Assembly: GCA_025084515.1 (NCBI GenBank)
Contig: JAJAGP010000332.1
Coordinates: 1-64,000, forward strand
From: Ancistrus triradiatus
Taxonomy: Eukaryota > Chordata > Actinopteri > Siluriformes > Loricariidae
Length of the DNA: 64,000 nt
Direction: 5' to 3'
The notes below the pieces were generated by a model. That model worked only from the letters and a program-made list of their open reading frames with translations. It was not told the origin of the DNA and did no database searches. The position numbers and the translations under genes are program-made. Of this stretch, positions 1 to 11,900 are shown in pieces (position 1 is the stretch's first letter; each line of letters starts with the position of its first letter).

Positions 1-100
1 ACTTATTTGTGCTCTATAATTTAGTTTGTCTTGAATGCACTGATCTGTAATACTTGCAGTGGTAGTCATTTTGTTCATTTGAGCGCATTTTAATCTTCAG

Positions 101-3100
101 TCTTCCAGCTTCTCACTGTTTACGCCATGAAGATGCACTGGTTGAACTTCAAGCACTAATTCACAGTGCATCAGAAGACGGTTACAGGTAATTTACATTT
201 ACATTGTAATGTAAGTTACAGGTAATATCTTTAATGCTAGCTAGTACTGGGCAAGAAAATATTTGATGTGCTGGCCTAGTCTGTTGTTTGGTTTTTTAGA
301 AACTCCACAGATAGTTTGAAATGATTAAAATCTTCCCAGTGTGTTCTCCCCGTGTCCAAATGGGTTTACTGCAGATACTCCAGTTTCCTCCAACATTCCA
401 AAGATATGATATAGGTTAATAGATTACACTAAATTTGCCCAATCTGAGTGTAAATAAATGACTAGTTTTGATGTAACCTTGTGTATAGATGTAACCTTGT
501 ATCTCTCGCTAAAATGGCCATTGATGCTGAAAGTGGCATTAAATAAACAAACAAAAACCATAATGGAGTTTAGATGATTACAGGGCATAATGGACATTTA
601 TGGATTTTTATTAGCTCTACAAACAAACTTAACCTGAAGCCATATCTTCAGAGTTAACAACTTTAGAGTTGATGTCTTCCAACTACTGAGTCGCTTGATT
701 CCCAGATAGTGGCAAATAAAAAAATGAATACACAAACTGTCTGTCATGGGGTGACTAGGTAACCTGTTTGTACAGTTCTGCCCTGAATATACACTGACCA
801 ATCACTTTGAGGTACACCTCTTTGTTTCTGCACATCTTGTCCATTCATATCAGTTTCACTTACCATGTAGATGCATTTTCAGGGGTCACATGTGTGGTTA
901 GCGCAGTCGCCTCACAGCTCCGAGATCCCCGGTTCGATCTTGACCCCAGACTCTGCCTGTGTGGGGTTTGCATGTCCTCCTCATGCCCGTGTGGTGCATG
1001 CGCTGGGTGCTTCGGTTTCCCCCCGAAGTCCCAAAGACAGGGTTAGGTTAGGGTAATTGGTCGTTCCAGATTGGCCCGGTATTAATGTGATTTGCTAGTA
1101 TTGATGCAACCTTGTTCCAACCAAGGAGGTTGGGTCCCTTTTTGAGTCTTGGTCCTTCCAAGGTTTCTTCCTCATAACGCTTAGGGAGTTTTTCCTTGCC
1201 ACTGTCGCCCAAGGATTGCTCAATTTGGGATTGGACGTAGATATTAGGAGATAATCTAAAATTGTACCTTTTTCTATTTATGATTTCTTATTGTATAATG
1301 GGTGTAGTCTCTCTAACATTGTGATTTATCACATCGTTTAGGTTGTTGTATCGATGTGTGGTAGGAAAGAAAGAGGGAAAGAAGTGGTGTGGAAATATTC
1401 CATGGACAGAGGTAAATCTATCCCTAAATAAAGTTCTTACTGCATGTAACAGTAGACATTGCTCTTGTTTATTAATACTTGTTAAAAATGCTATCTGAGA
1501 AATTCTAAATTCTTGAATTCTTTTTCAGAAAGACCCAGAGAAGAGCAAGAAAATTCAGCCTTCCACTTTTCCTGCTGGTAGGAACCCTTTCAAAGCCCCT
1601 AGCAAAATGGACAAAACCTCAGAGTGGAGAAAACTTCAAGAGGGAGACAAATATAGGGGAGATCTAATGAAATCAGATAAACCTGCTGAAAGAGAAGTGT
1701 ACAAGGAGACTACAGGTGATGAAATTAACCATAAGAAATCAGGTAAAGAATCAGATCTCAAAGTGAACTCTCGGAGTACAGCTGCCGTGAATGGAGATGG
1801 GGTCGGATCAGAACATTCAGAGTCCTGGAGGAATAAAAAACTGCCTGCTGGGTTGAAGGTAAAGAAACGAACATCTGATGATGAGAGAAAATTGTGCAGC
1901 AATGGTGATGAGAGTACAGAGAGTCCTGAGATATCTCAGACTAGCAGTGCCAGCCAAATTAAAGCACCTGAGAAAGAGACTACGTCAAGTAATCCCAAAG
2001 GTCACGATGGAGCAGCAAGAGAGGCTAAATCTGACTCTAAGCAATCTGATTCGCTGAATGAAAGCAGTCCTCAGGTAGCCACTACCAAGACACCTGTAGA
2101 CTCTCAGTCACGTTCTGAAAATCCCCAGAAACCACAAGAAATCAGTCAGAGCAGCTCAAGCTCAATATCAGTAAAGTCACGCTTTGGAGAATGGCATGAT
2201 GATGATGATGATGATGATGATGTTCAACTGGTATCAGTGAAGCCAGGCTCCCAGCAGACCTCTTCAGTTCCAGCTGCACCCATACAGAAAACCCTGACCT
2301 CCTACCCAGGCTTCCAGCTTGCATCAACAGGTAAAGGTCAAAAGGAAGACCCCAAGGTTGTCCACAATCTGCTAACCGTCCAGCTCAAGCAGAAAAAGGT
2401 ACTGTCAGTGCTTCACTAATTCTCTCTTTCAGTCGTTAGGGAATGCTCTAACAGACTTGAGATGGTGATCAGCTGTTTGTTCCACTAAACAAATACATTA
2501 CCGATGTCTCCATGTATCCAGGCCACTCTTTCCTCTGTGAACGTGTCTGCTCTGCCTGATAAAGGAGAGAGGCTAAAGAACCAAGTGAAGCAGCTGGAAG
2601 ATGCTCTGGAAGCTTTGAGTCTGACCAGTGCTGATCTAACTGGTGAGATATTAATTTGGAGTAATATGACTCCATTATCCTACACCTAGCTTTAACATAA
2701 ACAATGCATAGCTCAACATTATTAGTCAGACAGTGATTTTAATCCCATGAGTTATGGAGAAACCATGTACAGGATACGAATTTTTTCCTGGACCAAGCTG
2801 GTTTAACACTGTGCTAAATGCTGTAAATGTAATGTAGACGCCCTTATCCAGAGCGACTTACAATTGTTACAATCTTACAATCCAAGCAATTGTGGATCCC
2901 TGCTCAAGGATCCACATTTGAATCAAGAACCCAACAGTGGCAGCTTCGCAGAGGTGGGATTTGAACTCTGGACCTTTTGGTCCAGAGTTCAAATCCTCCA
3001 GTTCCTTAACCGCTAGGCTACCACAGTCCCAGCGTCTGTAGTAGACCTTTAAAAGTATTCCATGGCTGAAAACCTTTAGTACTGTGCAAAAGTTGTAGGC

Positions 3101-4929
3101 CACCATTTAGTTGTTTTAGCAGTGGTATAATGATCATATATAACATATTGTTGATGGTTTTACCCAAAAAATTCAAATGTGGATTAATCACTCCATAATA
3201 TTCTTTTCTACTGAGCATCATTCCAACCTCTGTGAGCTTTACCCTATCTTAGCCTTCTCACCCAGCTTCACATTTGGAAAAAGCCAATTGTGGGCTGCTA
3301 CGCTTCCAAAAAGACCATTCTTGGTCAAGCCCTGTAGAAGGGTCAACTTAACATCACTATGAAGTTGCCAGATGCTGCCATTGTTCAGGTGTAAGGGGAG
3401 GATTCACTAAATAATTGCCTCTGTAGCCTACAGTAGTTTTTTTTCCCCCTTTTTCATTATTGCTGCATGCAACTTTTGTGTTGTAAGTAATTATATATGA
3501 TCATTTACCTTACATTTGACATTTAGCAGACACCCTTATCCAAGGGTGACTTACAAGTGATACAATCTTAATCCAAACAATTCTGGGTTTTGAACCCTGG
3601 ACCTTGTGGTTCACAGGGAATGGCTATAAAAAATAATTACTCACATAAAAATGCCCATATCTACAGTTAGGGCAATGATGGAAAGACCCAATTAACTTGA
3701 ACTGTGACAAACTGGCCTGGATTAGGAGGACACACGTTTATTTTGCACCTACCCACAGTGAGTGTGTTTTTCTGCACTTACTATTTGATAACTGCAGAAA
3801 ATCAGATTTTATCTGAAGTTTACGTAAACTAGGGGTGGGTGTTATGGTAAAAATATATCACAATATTTAAAGACATTTTCACGTTACACGATAATGATCA
3901 TGATCTCAGACAAAATGCATCAGTAGTGACTGATTCTTAAACACTGTTTTAATGTTATCCCATACTTAGTAAAGTGATTTATATTCAGAAATGTTCTATA
4001 CGTATATCTAGTTAAATGGGACTAATTACACTCTTTATAATGAAACCTGCAGTTTGTCAGTGTTCTTTATTGCACTGACAGTGTTCTTGATATGCTCAGT
4101 AAAGCATATCGTCTACCACGATAACTAAATTTATCATGATACGATAAAATATCATCATATTGCCCACCCCTAAAATAAAGTTCAAGCTTCCTGTTGTGGC
4201 TTTTTGTAAACATGGACCCACTTCACCAGAAAATCTGGATATTTGTTTTTATGGCTTCTAATAGTAGGCAATGCTGTTCTTGGAGCTTTCTCTATATTGA
4301 TGCAAAGACAGAGACAAGCTTTTATGAACGAGTTTTTTATTACATCATACAAATTTCCTAGACTTTCTGGTTCTAAATAAAGAGAAGGAGAAATAATTAT
4401 ATATGGTCTTTATACCACTGCTAAAATAATGGTATGTCTAATCTGGTGGTGGCCTTAGACTTTTGCACAGTACTGTATAAGAACACATTCTGAACATTCT
4501 GTTTCTAGAGTCTCAGGATGCGGACAGGGATGTTAAACAGGAACCGAAGCCAAGTCAATCCAACCCTTTTAACCGTACAGGAGGCACAATCCTCCTTGCA
4601 GAACCTCCTGGCCCTTTCCAGCCCAAACCTTCCACTAACTCAATGGGACTACAGCTGAGCCAAGGCTTCTCAAAGACATATGGAGGTGAGTCAGCTCAAT
4701 CATTTGCTTGCAAGTAGGTATCCTTTTGAATATGAAGCAGATAGTACATGACATTTCTAATTTGTCTGCAGTGATTCCTCAGAACCAGGCCTTCTATGGG
4801 GGTAGGATGACAGAAGACAGGCTGGTTGCTGTTCGCAATGCCACAACTGAGGCAATCGACCACCTCCACAGCTCGCTGGAGTCCTGTCCATCTGCAGACA
4901 CAGAGGCAGAGGATCCCAAAGGAATAAAG
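101..4929 (+). CDS. ttf2: TTF2 N-terminal part: end of GRF zinc finger and disordered region (exons 1-6 of the window)
   Basis: The exon at 101-187 encodes SHCLRHEDALVELQAL and the one at 1342-1411 encodes LYRCVVGKKEGKKWCGNIPW. Both match the stretch just after the GRF-type zinc finger start in vertebrate TTF2. The 870-bp exon 1529-2398 is charged, Ser/Lys-rich and low in hydrophobic residues, so probably disordered. Near its end it has a run of eight Asp (GAT repeats, about 2198-2222) followed by VQLVSVKPGS, matching an acidic patch of the human protein. Exon 2522-2642 encodes the conserved SSVNVSALPDKGERL segment with a likely helix. Exons 4509-4685 and 4772-4929 lead into the ATPase domain through SLESCPS. 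The last exon has no GT donor before an in-frame TAA; the frame is kept only by using GC at 4930-4931. Confidence 0.93.
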
Positions 4930-5654
4930 GCAAAAGACACACAGCATGATTAATGGAGCAGTGACACAAGTCATTCTGATATATAAGCAGATTGTGTCAA
5001 GAATCAATAGGAAAATATGACACAAAATATTACTGGACCCAAGCTTTGGAATGATCTTTTTGTTTTATTTCCGCCTTCAGGTCAAGTTATTGCCTCACCA
5101 AAAAAGAGCCCTAGCCTGGCTGCTATGGCGGGAGACACAAAAGCCCTGTGGGGGCATTCTGGGTAATTCTCAGTTTCTCCATTTTGACCAACATTAGAAT
5201 ACAATGCTGGATTGAGCATGACATTTATTTGATTGTACAGTGGTACCTCGGAACTCGTCGAATTTGGTTCTCGATGAATGTTGACTAGAATGTTGACTAT
5301 TTGTCTCGGTTTTCAGTACTCGAGCCGTCCAACTCGTTTCAGACAGAAACTCGAATTATGATTCACGATTCCATACTCAGTTTTATATATATATATATAT
5401 ATATATATAAATATATATAATATATATAAGATAGTATATATTATGAGTATATATATATATATATATATCTTATATATATATATAATATATATATCGGTGT
5501 GGTGTGTGGTGTTTATTTGTCTATATATATATATCTATTATATATAATATATATAATATAATCTATCTCTCATACATATCATTATATCTCGCTCTCTCTC
5601 ACCCCGGGAACAAAACTTTGTTTCCTTTCTTTCTACTTTTTATGTATGTGTATG

Positions 5655-5698
<44 letters not shown>

Positions 5699-5707
5699 TA
5701 AATAATA

Positions 5708-5746
<39 letters not shown>

Positions 5747-8700
5747 TGTGTGTGTGTGTGTGGTGTGTTGTGTGAGAGAGATATATCTATAGATAGATCT
5801 ATATATATATATGTGTATGTAGAGAGGATATATAGAGAGATTATACTAGGGGTATGTATTATATATCTATATAATATATATATATATATACTCTCTATAT
5901 ATTCATCTCTCTCTCTAGATCCTCGATATCTCTATCTCTCTCTATATTCCTCTCTCTCTCTATCTATCTTATAATCCCCGTTTTGTTTTTGTGTTTTTGT
6001 GTGTGTGTATATCATCCCCCTATATCTCTGCTATATCTGCTCTCTCTCTCTATCCTCTCTCTCTCATCTCTCTCTCTCTATATCTCTCTAGCTATAATAT
6101 AATAATATATATATATATATAAAAATTGTTCTGGATTACGTAAACAAAAAATGATAAATGATTTAAACAGACATTAATATTGTCTTTGTTCAGCAATATC
6201 ATGGTGTTTAGTTAACACGTGCCACAGTGAAGCTAGGAGGATTCTGACACATTTTGCACCACCTTGCTGATGTATTCTTGTTACAGCGGATGATATGGGA
6301 CTGGGGAAGACCCTCACCATGATCGCTCTCATACTGTCTCAGAAGAAAAAAGAAGAGAAGGACACAGAGCTGCAGGGATGGATCTCCAAAACTGGTAAAC
6401 ACTCTACAGTGCTGCTATGTATAACATTTATTCTGTCTGTCTATCTTCCTGTCTAATGCTTTCCATGGTATTTCCAAATGATGGGTACAGGTAAGGTGCC
6501 ATTTAACGTCCATCTGATCAGCGTCTTGAGAATTATAACAAGAAATAAAAACCTGTCTCATATACATCTGACCCCTTGTGAACCCTTCACGTTTTATACA
6601 AGATAAAGATAGGAATTGCTGTGTTGTGCATTACAGTACAAAATGTTTTCATATTGTGTTTTAATTGATATAATGCATACTATAAAACGCTACGTGAAAA
6701 GTATCTTAACTATATGTGACTGTGGCAGCGTCAGGAACGTCATGTGGATGTTAAATGGTGCATTTGTGGTTTGTGCTCTGTGTGTATATTATAACTAGGG
6801 CTGTTGGATGATATCATTTTTCAATATATACAGGGTGTCTATAAAGTAAGTTCCATTTTAACGTTGTTAATACGTGCACTGATGTTTGTCGCGTCACCCA
6901 TGGGGCTCACATTGAGGTGTTATGTGGATACAATCTGGTCAGCTTGTGCTTCATAAAAATCAGAAAACAGTGTCATGTATGTTGGTGGGTGAGTAATACA
7001 GTGGGGCAAAAAAGTATTTAGTCAGCCACTGATTGTGCAAGTTCTCCTACTTAGAAAGACTTGGGTCTTGGCCATGGTTGAGTTTGGAGTCTGGCTGTTT
7101 GAGGCTGTGAACAGGTGTCTTTTATACAGATAACGAGGTCAAACAGGTGCCATTAATACAGGTAACAAGTGGAGGACAGAAGAGCTTCTTAAAGAAGAAA
7201 TCTTGCTTGTTTGTGGGTGACCAAATACTTATTTTCCACCATAATTTACAATTAAATTCTTTAAAAATCCTACAATGTCATTTCCTGGATTTTTTTTTCT
7301 CATTTTGTCTCTCATAGTTGAAGTGTAGCTATGATGAAAATTACAGACCTCTCTCATCTTTCTAAGTAGGAGAACTTGCACAGTCAGTGGCTGACTAAAT
7401 ACTTTTTTGCCCCACTGTAATTTATTACAGTTTATTATTACAGTTAATTTATTACAATGGGACTTGTGTACTTATAAACAATGTTTTTAAACATTTGTTT
7501 GCTTGCACTTGATTGACCCTAAATTAAGTTTTTTTTACACAGCTATACTAGTGGGCAAAAAAAACTGCAACAGAATGCATTTACTTTTTAATAATTCAGT
7601 CACATTATTTTCATCATGCCTTTTCTGCATCAAAACACAATTTTATTGCAGCTTCTCTGATGGAAAGCTGTCAAGGTGTCCTGTCATGGTATCTAAAAAA
7701 ATATAGATATTTTTTTAGATATTTTTATTAAAAAAAAAACAGCAAACTCTTGTCTTGTGTGGCATGCAGCGGAGTGTGCTAGCATGTTTGTGACAGAACC
7801 TGCTGGCACTCGTCTAATAAAAGCAAATCGTCATGTTTTACTCTTTCTTATCCTGAAACATGACCGAGAATTCACTGGCCGCAGACACAGACGTACACTC
7901 CGGATAGCCTGCTGGTTCATAGCCAGGTTCTGTAAACACCTCATCCAAATTTCACATTGCAAGCTCTCAGGAACTGGCTCTTACCACTGAGCCCTTGGAG
8001 GTGCTATAGTTAAACAGTCTGTACAGTAGGTAGAATGCAGTGTTGTGCCATTTCACAGCTTTTCTGAACTAGTTCAAGTTCAGTTCATACATGCTCAAAG
8101 TGAACAGTTCACGTTCAAAGTTCACTATACGTTCTTTGAAACTGCTCATTGTAGACATTTGCTCATGGCACTGCAATTGTGTAAGCGGCGTTGCTATGCC
8201 TACCCCGCTCTGCTGCAATTCATCACGGGTAACGTCGTGCGGAAGCCAGTATGTTATTAACTAGCCAGTATGTTAACTATTCTCAGCCGGACACTACGTT
8301 GCCCGCAATGCATTGCGCACACAATGTCAAACCATTTCTGTCTGGTGATACATGATTTAAGCGGCACCAGCGAGAATGCAGGAGGGAGGAACTTTCTCTC
8401 GTTGCGTTTCAAAAGAGAAAACAGATGTCACTCAGTTTTCAATGGAAAACAAATTCCAACGTTTATTTACAGTGATGTCTGCCGTTCATGACACATAATG
8501 TGAACTAATTCACGTTCAAGTTCTTTATTAAAAAATGTGTTGCGTTCAGTTCAACGTTCACGTTCAATGAACGCATTCTTTTGAACTCGTTCACGCACAA
8601 CACTGGTAGAATGTAGGGATTATTGGATAGAGGACTGTCCTAGATACAGCACATAACTATGGTTGGTTCACAAGCAATCAAAATGCACTTAACTGCTTTC

Positions 8701-8942
8701 AAATATTATGCCATTAACCTAGCCCTAATTCTAACATATTGTTTTGGCTAGACTCATGTTTGGTGGCATCTCGGAGCACTCTGATCATCTGCCCTGCTTC
8801 TTTGCTGCATCACTGGAAGAAGGAGATAGAAAAACATGTAAAGAGCAGTCGCCTAAGTGTGTACCTCTACCACGGACCAAACCGACAGAGGAGTGCAAGC
8901 ATGTAAGACACAAACACAAGCAATGCTGCCTTTTAGCAATGT

Positions 8943-8973
<31 letters not shown>

Positions 8974-11900
8974 TCCTTAGATTAGCCATAGGTCTGTTTA
9001 GAACGCTGCTGTTTTGCTTCCTCTAAATCTAATTCTGGCACTTCCACAAACTTTTGGTCTCTTCACTAGACTGGCTGAGCATGACGTGGTGATCACAACA
9101 TACAGCCTGGTCTCTAAAGAGATCCCTGTTCAGAAAGAGGATGCTGAACGGCCCAGTCACGATGAACCTGTGGTATGATCTTCCTGTTTCCGGAATGTTT
9201 ATGAAAGATTTTTTTTTCTTTATTAAACCCTCTCTATTGTCTCTGTAATACTGTACTTTAATGGGGGAAAGTGTATTTGGCATTCCAGTACATGTTCACT
9301 GTGTCTGGAGTTGAGGTCAAGGTTCTGTGCATGACAGCCAAGTTCTCTGTCAGAGTTGGCAAACCAATTCTTTGTGAACTTGTTCAAGGACAGTATGGCA
9401 GAAGGTTGATGAACTGACTTGGAAACATTATAAATGTGCCGTATCGAGAGTCACTGGGGTATTCAGTACAGCCCATTCTACTGCCACTGCACGTCTATGC
9501 AGAATCTAAAAACATGCTTTATATTATGAATGTGTTACTAGCTTAGCTTAGCTGAACTTCTCAGCTAACCAGCCGTTTCTAGTTGTCTTGCCATTAAATA
9601 GTGCATTTACTGTATGTAGCTTCACTTCTGTCCTTCAGACAATGTTTTTCTATAATGAATCATTTTTGTGCAAATCAATTCTCTACTGATGACCCATTTG
9701 CACGCTACATACTCTAGACTAAATTCCAACCATTACGTCAGAGACCCGGACTTGGCTTGGACTCGCACACCACAGACTCATCTGTAGTTCAGAGATAATT
9801 AGCTGATCTCCAACTAAAATTTCTTGATAAGAGAGAAAGATTCCCCATACACATTCCAATCTATACATATGAATCAGAGGGCTACGTCTGTAGCTGCAGT
9901 AAGCAGTCAATAACTAAGCAGAGCCACCCCCACTGAGACATAGCTCAATAATCACTGCTGAGGCCATACCCTAACACTGGCCCTAAAAATCATCAAAGAA
10001 AATCAAACACCGGCACCCTTCATTTGCATTGTGACTGTGGTAGCCTAGTGGGTAAGGTACTGGACTATGGACCAGAAGGTCCAGGGTTCAAATCCCACCT
10101 CTGCCACTGTTGGGTCCTTGAGCAAGGCCCTTAACCCACAACTGCTTGGATTGTAAGATTGTATCAATTGTAAGTCGCTCTGGATAAGGGCGTCTGCTAA
10201 ATGCTGTAAATGTAAATTTGCACAGACTCAGTCCTGCTTCCAAGCCATAGAGTCCTTCATGATAGGCCACCCAGCATTATTCCAGAAAGTGCACAATTTA
10301 ATCACCCAGAATTTCAACTTTTGCTGGGTCCCAAGACATACAGAATACAGAGCAATGAACAAGGCAGCCAGAAACCAAAGCGAACCACCAACAACAAGCC
10401 ATAGAATCAAGACTCTTACAAGATACTCAGGAATTAAATTTCAAGATGAATGGACACGCTAACAAACAACAAATTACATCACATCAACCCCTCCATTGAT
10501 GGTAAACCAATATACTGGTCCTTCTCAAAAAATTAGCATATTGTGATAAAGTTAATTCTTTTCCGTAATGTAATGATAAAAATTAAACTTTCATATATTT
10601 TAGATTCATTGCACACCAACTGAAATATTTAAAGTCATTTATTGTTTTAATACTGATGATTTTGGCATACAGCTCATGAAAACCCAAAATTCTCACAAAA
10701 TTAGCAAATCATGAAAAAGTTCTCTAAACGAGCTATTAACCTAATCATCTGAATCAACGAATTAACTCTAAACACCTGCAAAAGATTCCTGAGGCTTTTG
10801 AAAACTCCCAGCCTGGTTCATTACTCAAAACCGCAATCATGGGTAAGACTGCCGACCTGACTGCTGTCCAGAAGGCCATCATTGACACCCTCAAGCAAGA
10901 GGGTAAGACACAGAAAGAAATTTCTGAACGAATAGGCTGTTCCCAGAGTGCTGTATCAAGGCAACCTCAGTGGGAAGTCTGTGGGAAGGAAAAAGTGTGG
11001 CAGAAAACGCCTCACAAACGAGAAGAGGTGACCGGACCCTGAGGAGGATTGTGGAGAAGGGCCGATTCCAGAGCCACCGTGCACATGCGTGTGCAGGAAA
11101 TGGGCTACAGGTGGACGCATTCCCCAGGTCAAGCCACTTTTGAACCAGAAACGGCGGCAGAAGCGCCTGACCTGGGCTACAGAGAAGCAGCACTGGACCG
11201 TTGCTCAGTGGTCCAAAGTACTTTTTTTTCGGATGAAAGCAAATTTTGCATGTCATTCGAAAATCAAGGTGCCAGAGTCTGGAGGAAGACTGGGGAGAAG
11301 GAAATGCCAAAATGTCTGAAGTCCAGTGTCAAGTACCCACAGTCAGTGATGGTCTGGGGGTGCCATGTCAGCTGCTGGTGTTGGTCCACTGTGTTTTATC
11401 AAGGGCAGGGTCAATGCATCTAGCTATCAGGAGATTTTGGAGCACTTCATGCTTCCATCTGCTGAAGAGCTTTATGGAGATGAAGAGTTCATTTTTCAGC
11501 ACGACCTGGCACCTGCTCACAGTGCCAAAACCACTGGTAAATGGTTTACTGACCATGGTATTACTGTGCTCAATTGGCCTGCCAACTCTCCTGACCTGAA
11601 CCCGATAGAGAATCTGTGGGATATTGTGAAGAGGAAGTTGAGAGACGCAAGACCCAACACTCTGGATGAGCTTAAGGCCGCTATCGAAGCATCCTGGGCC
11701 TCCATAACACCTCAGCAGTGCCACAGGCCTGGTTGCCTCCATGCCACGCCGCATTGAAGCAGTCATTTCTGCAAAAGGATTCCCGACCAAGTATTGAGTG
11801 CATAAATGAACATAATAATCTGAAGGTTTACTTTTTTTGTATTAAAACACTTTTTCTTTTATTGGTCGGATGAAATATGCTAATTTTTGTGGGATAGGAA

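Noticed and set aside
4951..4953. In-frame TAA suggesting TTF2 is a pseudogene
   Set aside because: It lies in the intron if the GC donor at 4930 is used; all downstream exons are conserved and in phase.
7503..8491. Run of four plus-strand frames of 67-77 codons that might be exons
   Set aside because: The TTF2 protein is continuous from the exon ending at 6394 to that starting at 8752, and half of the run lies in the hAT-like MITE.
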